A stretch of DNA of 64,000 nt, from NCBI RefSeq assembly GCF_040365225.1, contig NZ_AP028055.1, positions 1,612,001 through 1,676,000 on the forward strand. The letters are read 5' to 3'. The notes beneath the pieces are model-generated. The model worked only from the letters and a program-made list of their open reading frames with translations. It was not told the DNA's origin and did no database searches. This DNA comes from Bacteroides sedimenti. Lineage in GTDB: Bacteria > Bacteroidota > Bacteroidia > Bacteroidales > Bacteroidaceae. The position numbers and the translations under genes are program-made. Position 1 is the first letter of the stretch; every line of letters starts with the position of its first letter. Shown here piece after piece: positions 26,803 through 36,152 of this stretch.

Positions 26803-27054
26803 AATTGGATAAACTTTCAGCCGTTTTTTGAATAAACAGAAGGAGTCCGTCGGATGATTTATACCACAAATGCCGTGGAAGGATATTATCTTCAAATATG
26901 GAAAGTGAATGAGAATAAAGAAGTTTTTCCAAATGATACAGTATTGGAAAAAGCTTGTCTATCTGGCATACCAGAATATCCGTAAAAAATCGAATATCAC
27001 GCTGGCTAATTAGAGGAACACAGCTCAGCAACTAACCATTAAATTTGAATAACG
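26803..27054 (+). pseudogene. IS256 (mutator) family transposase C-terminal remnant
   Basis: The plus strand reads R-R-M-I-Y-T-T-N-A-V-E-G, then K-E-V-F-P-N-D-T-V-L-E-K, the diagnostic C-terminal motifs of IS256-type transposases. Near 26955 the frame must shift to continue as L-A-Y-Q-N-I-R-K-K-S. A stop replaces the expected tryptophan before R-N-T-A-Q-Q-L-T-I-K-F. There is also an in-frame stop upstream of the first motif. With two stops and a frameshift this is a dead fragment; the 5' two-thirds of the gene are gone. Confidence 0.8.
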
Positions 27055-27325
27055 ATTTGTTATTATATAAATTTACGTTCATCAAAAGCGATGGTCCATC
27101 TCCTTAGCGTTGACCAATTTTAGACAGATGAGTTTTAGCAAAATAAAAACATGACACGGTTATTTCACATTCTTTAAACATTCATTTTGTTACAGGTGAA
27201 CGAGCTCAATATTTTTTACCTTATATTTGAGATAACTATTCAGCCTGATCCTTTTGTAATACAAATGCTAACATCCTTTTTTTGTTATCTCAGATGTGCT
27301 TTTTTAGAGATTTACGGACTCGCTA
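27055..27325. other. Intergenic region downstream of the PIN/GreAB-C gene
   Basis: About 270 AT-rich bases lie between the IS256 remnant and the stop of the large minus-strand gene. I see no gene or clear terminator. Confidence 0.4.
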
Positions 27326-30300
27326 TTATTCTATTGATAATCTTGATTTTCGTATCATTTTAGCATCATTAAGACATTCCCTTACCAATTTAAAATTGAA
27401 AAACGGACGATTTAATTGTATATCAATATTTTGCCATTCTTCTGTATTAAAAGATATGTCATTATAATTCTTTAGAATCATTGCAAACATATTTGTTAAT
27501 GTAATTCTCACTAGACTTATATCTAATGACAACTGCGCAATCTTTAATCCAGCATTGATTGTGTTGATCAGCATGTACGGGTTTCTATATCCATTCTGAA
27601 TCACATCGTGGAATTTGTTTTCCTCCCCTTTCTCCATCTTAAAGTATTCATTAATGATGAAATCCGATTCAATGTAGACTCCTTCAAATCGACATTCAAA
27701 AAGGAATTCAGAATACAGCTTTGCCAATTGCTTATCTTCTTTTAGATGGATAAATGCTTCAGTAGAAATCATCTGTATATTTCCCAATAATCTGTCGTAA
27801 ATACTTTCATCTGATACCAGATAATTATCGGTATTCATTAGACTAACAATAGTATTCGAGAATAAAGCATTCATCTGTGACTCGTTAGCCTTACTTATTG
27901 CCAATGCATCTGTAGTTACTTCTATGTCACAGCTATGATCTATCCATTCAATCAAAGCTTCCAGACGCATTTCACAGTCTACGTCTACATACTCATTAAA
28001 ACGTTTTACATGACCACTTTTGATGCCATCAAAGAAATCTAAATTCATATCCCTACGAGCATGTCTCTTTGTCTGTTTTACAAATTCATACAGATACTTG
28101 GATACTTGGAATCGTGTTCTGAATTTACATCCAGTTTTTTGTGCAAATTCAAATAACATGATGCATGCGGGTAAGTCAAGCACAAACTTTGTGTTTGGCT
28201 TAATATCACTACATCTGCTGTCATATATATAAGCAGGGATCACATGTATCTTGAATGGTGTGAATAGCATTTTGTAGTAACTGCCCATGATATGGTTATC
28301 ATCTACTAATTGACTCAAGCCTATCTCATCATTCTCATATTTCTGTAAAGCATCACGTTTGCGCTGTTCATAATTGACACACTCCGGGTCTATTTCTTTC
28401 AACATCGCTTCAAGACTCTCCAGCGGGTGTTCCATATCAATCTTCCCCATGCGCATGAACTTGTTACCTCCTTGGCAGAGAACTTCCTTTATGTAGTCTG
28501 AACTTTCTTTATAGAATTTACTAAAAATAGCTTCTATATGAAGCTCTTTCTCCTGAAAATTTAACACATCTCCCTTTTTCTTTCCTATCAAAACTTTTCC
28601 GAGTGGTGTCGTTGACTTCACAATGACAACATTTTTTTCTTCACCCACAGAATAGAGCACACTCAATCCTTCTTCAGCATGTTCATATTCTTTATTCACT
28701 ATAGGTTGAATAAAGCCTGTAGTACACTGGACATAAAAGAAATGTTTCAATTCCTCAACATCCATCGAACGTTGTTTTAAAACAATAAATTCTGTAGCAA
28801 ATTCTAGATAATTGTTTTCTGCATAGTCTGAATAGACATGCATCACAGCATCTGGATGAGTAAAATTGAAGTGTTTCACTTTCTCTTGAAGCGCAGACAA
28901 TTCCTCGGGACAAACTCGACTTAATGCATTGATGTAGTTTACAAAGAGCATTTCATCATTGGGTTTTCTGCTATAGAGAATACTTATAGCTTTCAAAGCA
29001 ACTTCAAAATCAGACACTTCCATTGCCAGCTCAAACTCCTTCAACAGTAGCTGTTCGTCATTGGTTACACCTTGCTCTCTATTTTGTTGTAACAACCTAT
29101 AAAGATGCGGCTTATGCTCTACACTCATGCAAAGAATGTCAATAAACAGTCTTTGTTTTAAGTCCATCTTGCCTACCTCAATCTTTGGGTTGAGCAACTT
29201 AAAGGCAAGGTCAACTTCATTATTCAGTGCCATTAGCATGGCGGCGTAGGCCAGCATAGTTTCTGAAACAGTTTCTGTCTTTTCCTTGAATTCCGACGTA
29301 TCTATGACATGACCGATACTGCTATTGCAGAGCTGTATCACTATATTCTTTTCTGCTTCATTCTCGAACTGCAACTGTGGTACAATAGCTAAGAACTGGT
29401 TAGCGGTGTCCTTATTCACTGAAAAAGCCAAGAACTTACTACCATATTGTTCTACCTTAATTTGCTTTTCGATCGCAAGATTCAGAGCCCAAATTGTATA
29501 ATCCATATTTTTAGTATGATAACCTAACAATATGAGGAAGTCCACATACGAAGCATCAATGCCATCTTTAATCGATACAGCAAATGCAAAGGCCTCTTCG
29601 GGTTTATCTACCATAAACAGCATGGCTGCTTCTATGAGCTGGAAATAATATTTTTGTTCACCCAATGCACTCTTATCTATGTTTTGATATTCTATCAGCC
29701 ATGCATTATCACCTTTCACCAAGAATCCCCAATAACAATATAAAGCTCTCAGAATTGGAAATCCATTTACTATTTCCGTACGATTCAGCAATGTATAGAA
29801 CTTATTAGCAGCAGCAAATGCCTCTTTATATCCAGGTCTTTCCATTACATACTCTCTACTCATTACCACCATTGGCCCCAACTTGATTCTATACAGGCTT
29901 AGTGCATTATGCCAGTTCTTTAGATTTTCTAGAGTTAGTGTATCTGGCACAGCGATGTTTTGCATATCCTTCTCAGCCTTTTCCATATCCACAGCCTCTA
30001 TTTTAAGCTTACCTTCCATAAGACTAATGCAAAGCTGCTTCTGCTGTTCTATTTTTATAGCTATTGTAGTATCTTTCGAAATAACTGCCGAATATATAAC
30101 TTCAAGTTGACTCAGAATCAACAGTGCAGTTGATGTATGCAGACTATTCACTAAATCCTTAATAGTTGTTTCCATAAGATTCTTTACAAACTTAATCTGC
30201 TCTTCTGCATTGCCATCTTGCTGCTTTTGAGATATTTGTTGAAGTAGAAGTGATATATCATCTAGCTTGGTGCCATTAAATTCTACCCCTTCCTGAATAG

Positions 30301-30700
30301 TCTTGAGCTGTCCCAAAATAGAATTCTTCAAATCCGTATAATAATTATCGAGCTTGGAACTAATGAAGTCAACCTTATTTTCCAAAATGAAACTATAACA
30401 CTGCTGATCATTGTGCAACTCATCAGCCCACATGGCTATGAGTTCGTCCAGACCTTTAGGTTTATCCGTTGGCTTTGTTAACAGATATTCCTTTAGTTCT
30501 GACAGGTGCCCAAACATCCTGTTCGATAGACTGTTACTAATACCATCATTCACAGTCCATTTCTTCAGAGCTTTCTGATAGCATTTATCCAGTCTGATCT
30601 CTAAGTCCTTATCTCTAGATAGCCAGTCCTTCAAAGTTGGAATAGATCCTGCTATGTATGATATTGCAAAGCTTATCGCGATGTCATCTAATCCCATCAT
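27326..30700 (-). CDS. Large TPR-like / GreAB-C-like / PIN-domain protein, predicted defence effector
   Basis: A 1124-residue soluble protein. Residues ~1-180 are helical and may be a sensor region. Residues ~180-640 are long helical repeats of TPR-like character. At about 670-720, V-V-I-V-K-S-T-T-P-L-G-K-V-L-I-G-K-K-K-G-D matches the C-terminal domain of GreA/GreB transcript-cleavage factors, which contacts RNA polymerase. At ~785-960, with the acidic strand F-V-L-D-L-P-A near residue 841, is a likely PIN-type nuclease domain. This order matches the described PIN-TPR-GreABC family of predicted conflict proteins. I infer it engages transcribing RNA polymerase and cuts RNA; this is unproven. 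It is a single gene inside the defence island. Confidence 0.75.
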   Translation of the reverse strand: MMGLDDIAISFAISYIAGSIPTLKDWLSRDKDLEIRLDKCYQKALKKWTVNDGISNSLSNRMFGHLSELKEYLLTKPTDKPKGLDELIAMWADELHNDQQCYSFILENKVDFISSKLDNYYTDLKNSILGQLKTIQEGVEFNGTKLDDISLLLQQISQKQQDGNAEEQIKFVKNLMETTIKDLVNSLHTSTALLILSQLEVIYSAVISKDTTIAIKIEQQKQLCISLMEGKLKIEAVDMEKAEKDMQNIAVPDTLTLENLKNWHNALSLYRIKLGPMVVMSREYVMERPGYKEAFAAANKFYTLLNRTEIVNGFPILRALYCYWGFLVKGDNAWLIEYQNIDKSALGEQKYYFQLIEAAMLFMVDKPEEAFAFAVSIKDGIDASYVDFLILLGYHTKNMDYTIWALNLAIEKQIKVEQYGSKFLAFSVNKDTANQFLAIVPQLQFENEAEKNIVIQLCNSSIGHVIDTSEFKEKTETVSETMLAYAAMLMALNNEVDLAFKLLNPKIEVGKMDLKQRLFIDILCMSVEHKPHLYRLLQQNREQGVTNDEQLLLKEFELAMEVSDFEVALKAISILYSRKPNDEMLFVNYINALSRVCPEELSALQEKVKHFNFTHPDAVMHVYSDYAENNYLEFATEFIVLKQRSMDVEELKHFFYVQCTTGFIQPIVNKEYEHAEEGLSVLYSVGEEKNVVIVKSTTPLGKVLIGKKKGDVLNFQEKELHIEAIFSKFYKESSDYIKEVLCQGGNKFMRMGKIDMEHPLESLEAMLKEIDPECVNYEQRKRDALQKYENDEIGLSQLVDDNHIMGSYYKMLFTPFKIHVIPAYIYDSRCSDIKPNTKFVLDLPACIMLFEFAQKTGCKFRTRFQVSKYLYEFVKQTKRHARRDMNLDFFDGIKSGHVKRFNEYVDVDCEMRLEALIEWIDHSCDIEVTTDALAISKANESQMNALFSNTIVSLMNTDNYLVSDESIYDRLLGNIQMISTEAFIHLKEDKQLAKLYSEFLFECRFEGVYIESDFIINEYFKMEKGEENKFHDVIQNGYRNPYMLINTINAGLKIAQLSLDISLVRITLTNMFAMILKNYNDISFNTEEWQNIDIQLNRPFFNFKLVRECLNDAKMIRKSRLSIE

Positions 30701-31032
30701 ATACTTTATTCTTTAGTCAATTAATTAATAACCTTCTCTGCTGATAAGTACAAACTATATCCATATATTCTTCAATATTTATTTTAAGCATAACTTAACA
30801 TATCTTCTTCAATCAGCATTTCTAACCTATTATAAGCTACTGTTCATACTAAGTCTGATATCTATAGTTTCATTAGTAACCTCAATTCTGTAGCAAATAA
30901 TTTTGTTTAAATTCACAATTCCTTGAGAATCTACAACATTCTCAAGGCCTAGAAATATGACAAGTACAAAAATAGTAAAATATTTATAATATCATCCTAG
31001 ACTTGCGAACTTTTTCCGGACAAAAAGTTAAG
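30701..31032. other. AT-rich intergenic region upstream of the PIN/GreAB-C gene
   Basis: No gene seen in these 330 bases. They must hold the promoter of the large minus-strand gene, but I cannot pick out a convincing TTTG/TAnnTTTG pair. Confidence 0.35.
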
Positions 31033-31263
31033 CTATTTTGCATGAAGCTTCTCTATTTCTACGGAATTATCTTTCAGAGGTGAAGCAGAGCCTCCCTCAA
31101 AAATCTTGCTGCTGTCATTGAGAAATTCCTACTTCCATTTAGTGATGGCCATGGCAGTTACACCGAAGCGATCCACGATTTCGCTTAATGTTTCTTTTTC
31201 ACGCAAAGCTGAGATCGCAACTTTTGTTTCAATTTATGGAGAATACTTTGATCGTTTGTTCAT
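31033..31263 (-). pseudogene. IS3-family OrfA (transposase HTH subunit) remnant
   Basis: Read on the minus strand from an ATG at 31261-31263, the frame gives M-N-K-R-S-K-Y-S-P, then K-V-A-I-S-A-L-R-E-K-E-T-L-S-E-I, R-F-G-V-T-A-M-A-I-T-K-W-K and S-S-K-I-F-E-G, the pattern of IS3 OrfA helix-turn-helix proteins. In-frame stops at codon 10 and after K-W-K, and a stop after L-H-A-K, kill it. OrfB is absent. It is a relic of an insertion sequence inside the island. Confidence 0.8.
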
Positions 31264-31383
31264 TTACAATACTCTTTTAGTTACAAAAAAGGTCCTTTTT
31301 ATGTTCTACACAAATGGTCCGAATTTTGGGGAGTAATATAATATCCCCCACTTGCATATTTGTTATCCTATATCTAGCATCTT

Positions 31384-32178
31384 TTAAAATGGAAGATTAT
31401 CAATCTCATCATCATTTGTCACAATTTCTTTCGGAGGAATTTTTTTTTCAAAATAATTCTTTAAAAATAGTCCCACAGTTGCAACTGAATTAATAACGAA
31501 ATATGTATATAATGGATCGTTAATAATATAATCACCTTCTATTTTACCATGAAATTTAGTTTTTGCACTTCTAAGATCCTCAATACCTTTACAAATAGAT
31601 AACAAAGAACTTCCAATCTGTTTAATTTCATTCGGAATATCAGAATTAGGATATAGTCGCAAAAATTTCAAAATTTTATCTACCAAACAATGCAATGTCT
31701 CATTACCTTTTAACTGTATATTCACCCTCTCGTCACTTAAGATTTCTTTGACAATACTTTCCAAAGCTGAGTTTACTAATCCAATTGCAATATCTGGGTG
31801 CTCTTCTATTTGTTTAAATGCATCTTCAAATGTACGACTAGCAGTAGAATAGCTAGACTTAATTTCGTTTCTAAAAATAGGGACAGAGGGAATGAAGTCA
31901 GGAGTTTCAATTCCTAAATCTATAGCAATTTTAAGCAATATTTCCCCATCAATCTTATGCAAAGTCGAAAGCAAATCAATTTCCTTATTGGGTTCTTTTA
32001 ATATTATTGGGAAGTTTTCCCAAAATTCATTCCAATTTTCTTCAACAATATGCCATTTTTCAATATAGAATTTTACGTCCTTATATGATTTATATTCATG
32101 CCAAATGGCCGATTCAATTTTTCTGATAAGAACCATTTGATATTTTGGAGATATTTTTTCCATACTCACTTCATTCAC
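31384..32178 (-). CDS. Abortive-infection (Abi_C-like) protein
   Basis: A 264-residue soluble protein. Residues ~120-245 resemble the Abi_C domain: I-A-I-G-L-V-N-S-A-L-E-S-I-V-K-E-I-L-S-D, L-H-C-L-V-D-K-I-L-K-F-L, and the C-terminal G-I-E-D-L-R-S-A-K-T-K-F-H-G that corresponds to the R-N-x-x-G-x-x-H-G motif. The N-terminal half is charged and unassigned. It starts 16 bases after hsdR on the same strand, so it is probably expressed with the restriction operon and may act as a back-up suicide module. The mechanism is unknown for this family. Confidence 0.65.
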   Translation of the reverse strand: MNEVSMEKISPKYQMVLIRKIESAIWHEYKSYKDVKFYIEKWHIVEENWNEFWENFPIILKEPNKEIDLLSTLHKIDGEILLKIAIDLGIETPDFIPSVPIFRNEIKSSYSTASRTFEDAFKQIEEHPDIAIGLVNSALESIVKEILSDERVNIQLKGNETLHCLVDKILKFLRLYPNSDIPNEIKQIGSSLLSICKGIEDLRSAKTKFHGKIEGDYIINDPLYTYFVINSVATVGLFLKNYFEKKIPPKEIVTNDDEIDNLPF

Positions 32179-32194
32179 AAATACACTAATTTAA

Positions 32195-35047
32195 TTATTC
32201 AATCACCCCACTAATAAATGTATCAAAGAATCCCTTTATTTTTGATAGAATCCGTTCGTAAACACTCTTTCGTTCCAGCAAGGTGGGCTTATCGCCATCA
32301 ATCAGATCGAGGATTTCATCCCGCAATGGTTCACGCTGAGAGAACAGGTAATCGGCTATTACCTTTTCTACCTTTTCGTCAGAAAGGTTCTCTTCGGCAC
32401 ACAGCTTTTTGAAAGCTTCCAATTGCTCTGCGCTCCAGAATTTCTCAAACTCATCGGGTATATCATCTGTATCTTCAATGCCCGGGAGGTTTTCACGGAT
32501 AAATTTCTCTATCAGTTCGCGCTTGCTTCGTAAATGGGTTTCACCCGCCATTAAGTCGACAATCTCTTTGGTCCTCTTCATCTTTTCAGCCTCCGAACTC
32601 TCTTTCAGTTTTGCCAGCAGCTTCAGGATATAAGCCACATTGATCTCGTCGCGATGTATCAATTCCAACTCAAAATCAACATCGTTCAGTACTGATACTT
32701 TCTCTTTCTGACGATTGGTTCTGACTTTATCGTACAGGTCGAGGTATTTACTTTTATAGTCTTCAAAAAGCTGTTCTTTCATTACCAGGTGATCGAAGCT
32801 GAAATCTGAAAAGGTGGTCAGAACATTCTTTAACCGCATCAACTCTCTGAATGCTTTAATGAATTCCAGCTCCTGGTCTTCGTCTTTAAGTTCGGTAACA
32901 CTGGCAACCGTGGGGGCCACTTCCAGCAATTCAATGAATGCCTCACTGAATTTCTTTACATAATCCTCATAAGGCTGCATCATGATCACATCCTTCGCAT
33001 CCTTATTACTGAACAGGGCAATGGCATCGTCGGTGGCCTGCTTCAGGTTACGGAAAACCACGATGTTTCCCTGCGACTTCTGCTCGTTCAGAATGCGGTT
33101 GGTGCGCGAGTAGGCTTGTATCAGTCCGTGGTACTTCAGATTTTTATCCACATACAGCGTGTTCAGGGTCTTGCTGTCAAAACCGGTAAGGAACATATTC
33201 ACCACAAGCAGAATGTCAATCTGGCGTTCCTTCACCTTCTTGGAGATGTCGTTATAATAATTATAAAAAGAGACGCTATCCTTGGTAGAGAAGTTGGTGG
33301 CAAACATCTGATTGTAGTGCCCGATGTACTCGTCCAGCTTCTCCCGGCTGTTCACATTCAGTCCGTACAACGCCCGAGGCTCTTCCACCACCGAAAGTTC
33401 TTCGGGTAAGAATCCGTTGGCATCCTTGTCCTCTTCATTGGCTGCAAAACTGAAGATGGTTGCAATACGCAGATTGTGCTTTCCGGCCATCTTTTTAGCC
33501 TGAAACAGTTCATAGTACTTAATCAGGGTTTCCACGCTGTTTACACAGAACATTGCAGTAAATTCGCGACTATAGGTCTTGCGGTTATGATTGGCGATGA
33601 TATAATCGGTAATCTTATCCAATCTTACCGGCGACTCCATCAGTTCCTTGGTATCAATATCCTCTACTTCGATGTCGATATTTGTATTGCTTCCTTCTTT
33701 TTTTGTGTATCTGCCCACATATTCCACAGAGAACTTCAGTACATTCTCGTCTTTGATGGCATCAGTAATAACATATTTATGGAGACATTCGTCAAACAAC
33801 TCCTTCGTTGTCCGTTTTCCCCGTTCGTTACTAATGGCATTTTCTGCAAAGATAGGTGTACCGGTAAACCCGAATAGCTGAATATTATTGAAGTATTTTC
33901 TGATTCGTTCGTGCGTTTCACCAAACTGGCTTCGATGGCATTCGTCGAAGATAAACACAATGCGGTCATCTTTCAGCAAATCCATTTTCTTCTGATGGTA
34001 TTGTTTGCTGATGGCGGTGTTCAGCTTTTGAATGGTGGTGACAATCAGCTTAGTCTCGTCCGAAAACTGCCTTACCAGCACATTGGTATTTTCGGTCCCA
34101 TCAATGCTTCCTTTGCTGAAACTGTTGAACTCTTTGGTAGTCTGATAATCCAGATCCTTTCTATCCACCACAAAAACCACCTTTTTCACCTGCGGCATAT
34201 TCATCAGAATCTGACTTGCCTTAAACGAAGTCAACGTTTTCCCGCTACCGGTCGTGTGCCAAATATAGCCGTTCTTCACCGAATTCTGCACCCTGTCAAT
34301 CAACGCTTCCACCGCATAGTACTGATAAGGACGCAACACCATCAATATCTTGTTTGCCTCACTTAGTACAATGTACTTGCAAATCATTTTAGACACGTGG
34401 CAGGTATCCAGAAATGAATAAGTAAACTTATCCAGCTGAGTAATCAGCTTGTTCTTTTCGTCGCTCCAATAAAAGGTCTGTTTAAACGACTGGGTTTTGT
34501 TGTTGGCGTAATATTTGGTGTTTACCCCGTTACTGATAACGAATATCTGCACGTACTGAAACAATCCTGCGGATGCCCCGAACGAATGTCGTTGATAACG
34601 GTTTACCTGATTGAAAGCCTCTTTCAGCTCTATGCCCCTACGCTTCAGCTCTATCTGTACCAACGGCAATCCGTTGATCAGCAGCGTTACATCGTACCGG
34701 TTCTTATACTTCCCCTCCATGGTAACCTGGTGGGTAACCTGAAACAGATTCTGGCACCAATTATCCATATTGAGAAAATCAAAATAGAGACTCTCTCCGT
34801 TGTCACGGAAAATATGCTGCTTTTCGCGCAATGTTTTGGCTTTGTCGAACACCGAACCTTTGCTTAGTATATTCAACACACGATCAAACTCTTTGCTCGA
34901 AAGTTCTATATTGTTGTGTTTTTCCAACTGCCTTTTCAGATTGGCCAGCAGCTCTTTTTCATCGCTAATGGCCACATAGGTATATCCCAACTGTTGAAGC
35001 TGAGCTATCAGATTATTTTCTAACAGTTGTTCGGGTTGTGTTGTCAT
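32195..35047 (-). CDS. hsdR: Type I restriction enzyme, R subunit
   Basis: Endonuclease and DNA-translocase subunit (950 residues). The N-terminal PD-(D/E)XK nuclease shows Asp119 and Glu133-x-Lys135 (I-E-L-K), with Q-V-N-R-Y downstream. The SF2 motor has Walker A T-G-S-G-K-T (266-271) and the DEAD-type box D-E-C-H (368-371), plus F-T-G-T-P. The helical C-terminal region probably binds the M/S complex. hsdM and hsdS lie upstream on the same strand with two extra genes between, so the operon is intact but interrupted. All catalytic motifs are present, so the enzyme looks functional. Confidence 0.96.
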   Translation of the reverse strand: MTTQPEQLLENNLIAQLQQLGYTYVAISDEKELLANLKRQLEKHNNIELSSKEFDRVLNILSKGSVFDKAKTLREKQHIFRDNGESLYFDFLNMDNWCQNLFQVTHQVTMEGKYKNRYDVTLLINGLPLVQIELKRRGIELKEAFNQVNRYQRHSFGASAGLFQYVQIFVISNGVNTKYYANNKTQSFKQTFYWSDEKNKLITQLDKFTYSFLDTCHVSKMICKYIVLSEANKILMVLRPYQYYAVEALIDRVQNSVKNGYIWHTTGSGKTLTSFKASQILMNMPQVKKVVFVVDRKDLDYQTTKEFNSFSKGSIDGTENTNVLVRQFSDETKLIVTTIQKLNTAISKQYHQKKMDLLKDDRIVFIFDECHRSQFGETHERIRKYFNNIQLFGFTGTPIFAENAISNERGKRTTKELFDECLHKYVITDAIKDENVLKFSVEYVGRYTKKEGSNTNIDIEVEDIDTKELMESPVRLDKITDYIIANHNRKTYSREFTAMFCVNSVETLIKYYELFQAKKMAGKHNLRIATIFSFAANEEDKDANGFLPEELSVVEEPRALYGLNVNSREKLDEYIGHYNQMFATNFSTKDSVSFYNYYNDISKKVKERQIDILLVVNMFLTGFDSKTLNTLYVDKNLKYHGLIQAYSRTNRILNEQKSQGNIVVFRNLKQATDDAIALFSNKDAKDVIMMQPYEDYVKKFSEAFIELLEVAPTVASVTELKDEDQELEFIKAFRELMRLKNVLTTFSDFSFDHLVMKEQLFEDYKSKYLDLYDKVRTNRQKEKVSVLNDVDFELELIHRDEINVAYILKLLAKLKESSEAEKMKRTKEIVDLMAGETHLRSKRELIEKFIRENLPGIEDTDDIPDEFEKFWSAEQLEAFKKLCAEENLSDEKVEKVIADYLFSQREPLRDEILDLIDGDKPTLLERKSVYERILSKIKGFFDTFISGVIE

Positions 35048-35378
35048 TCGTTATATTAGTTTAAAATCACTCATCTAATTCTGCTTGAATTTCATTTTGA
35101 AATACAGATCATTGACTAATTGGAATATCTAAACATATTTATCTCTAAACTCCAGAGACTGTAATATTCCAGTTTATCCAATGTTTTTCTCATATTATGC
35201 CATATCGTCCAAGACTATAACATCCTCACTATCAATACAGACTATATCGTAAGCTATATCGAGGTGCTAATAGATCTCACAAATTCTCAAAATATGGTTT
35301 ATCTTCCATCTCAGAATCATACATTTTATATCTATTCATTATCAAAAAACTTTTTGGATATGCCAATCATATTTTCTT
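35048..35378. other. Intergenic region upstream of hsdR
   Basis: AT-rich sequence without an intact gene. It lies next to the decayed VTP-repeat fragment and may carry an hsdR-specific promoter. I see no clear motif pair. Confidence 0.35.
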
Positions 35379-35474
35379 TCAGCCACATAGCCTATAATAT
35401 TTCCTGTTTACCCGAAGTACTTTTAATCGCCTTTCAACTTCGGGGGTAACATAGGGGGTGACTTAGGGGGTAAC
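35379..35474 (-). pseudogene. Decayed VTP-repeat gene fragment
   Basis: Three 12-base repeats (period starts at 35442, 35454, 35466; core GGGGGTAAC/GGGGGTGAC) read on the minus strand as V-T-P-stop-V-T-P-Y-V-T-P-E-V-E-R-R-L-K-V-L. V-T-P-Q repeats preceding a helical segment occur in some Bacteroides ATP-binding or Fic-like proteins. Here one repeat codon is TAA and the frame ends 17 codons after the last legible residue above, so I read it as a remnant rather than a live gene. Confidence 0.4.
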
Positions 35475-35482
35475 CTTGTCTT

Positions 35483-35992
35483 TCAAACGTTAGCTTTTTC
35501 CTTAGCAAGAAAGTTTACGATAGCTGTTGAATAGACTACAGCAATCAGTCCAACAACAATTTTTATTCCTGATGCAATTATAAAACTTTTGTTTTCTGCG
35601 CTTATCTGCAAAGACTGAACATAGTTCCATATTTTATAGACAAAATCGGGTAATGCCCATACAATGATAATCATCCCCATTAGCACCAGTGCAATTTCAT
35701 ATACCACCTTCCTGTTTGCCGTAAATGGAACTTCTTGTTCAAAGTCAGCAGATTTGCATATCATTCTTACAATAACATTGGTCTTAAAAATGAAGAATAG
35801 ATCGATTAGAATCATAATGATGAATACAAAAAGACCAACTCCCCCATATAGCATAATGTCCGACATTGGGCTATTTTGTAAAATCATAGCAAAAATGGAA
35901 GCAATACTTCCCACAAGGAGTTGCACAATTGTCACTAGAAAGTATATTCCTAGAATTTTAATGGCTATTTCATAGATATCAGATTTTTTCAT
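35483..35992 (-). CDS. Small four-helix membrane protein of the restriction operon, unknown function
   Basis: A 169-residue protein with four hydrophobic segments, at about residues 10-35, 47-68, 95-115 and 137-162. I do not recognise its family. It sits between the PD-(D/E)XK nuclease gene and hsdR on the same strand, 160 bases after the former. A membrane protein inside a type I restriction operon could be an effector or an unrelated passenger. The position is the only clue. Confidence 0.6.
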   Translation of the reverse strand: MKKSDIYEIAIKILGIYFLVTIVQLLVGSIASIFAMILQNSPMSDIMLYGGVGLFVFIIMILIDLFFIFKTNVIVRMICKSADFEQEVPFTANRKVVYEIALVLMGMIIIVWALPDFVYKIWNYVQSLQISAENKSFIIASGIKIVVGLIAVVYSTAIVNFLAKEKANV

Positions 35993-36152
35993 AATATGGT
36001 TATGTTTTTAGTTCTCTTATTTATTCGAATCTGAACCAATATTATACATTAGCGAATTAATCATACCTCGTTCAGAATATCCCCAAATTTTCATAATTTA
36101 AATTTATTTCTATAATTGGATAAAAGCTTGTTGACCAATTATATTATGCTCA

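Noticed and set aside
26786..27031. 81-codon minus-strand frame
   Set aside because: The plus strand here encodes the recognisable IS256 transposase tail, so the minus frame is a shadow.
31106..31336. 76-codon plus-strand frame
   Set aside because: The minus strand carries the IS3 OrfA remnant; the plus frame is its shadow.
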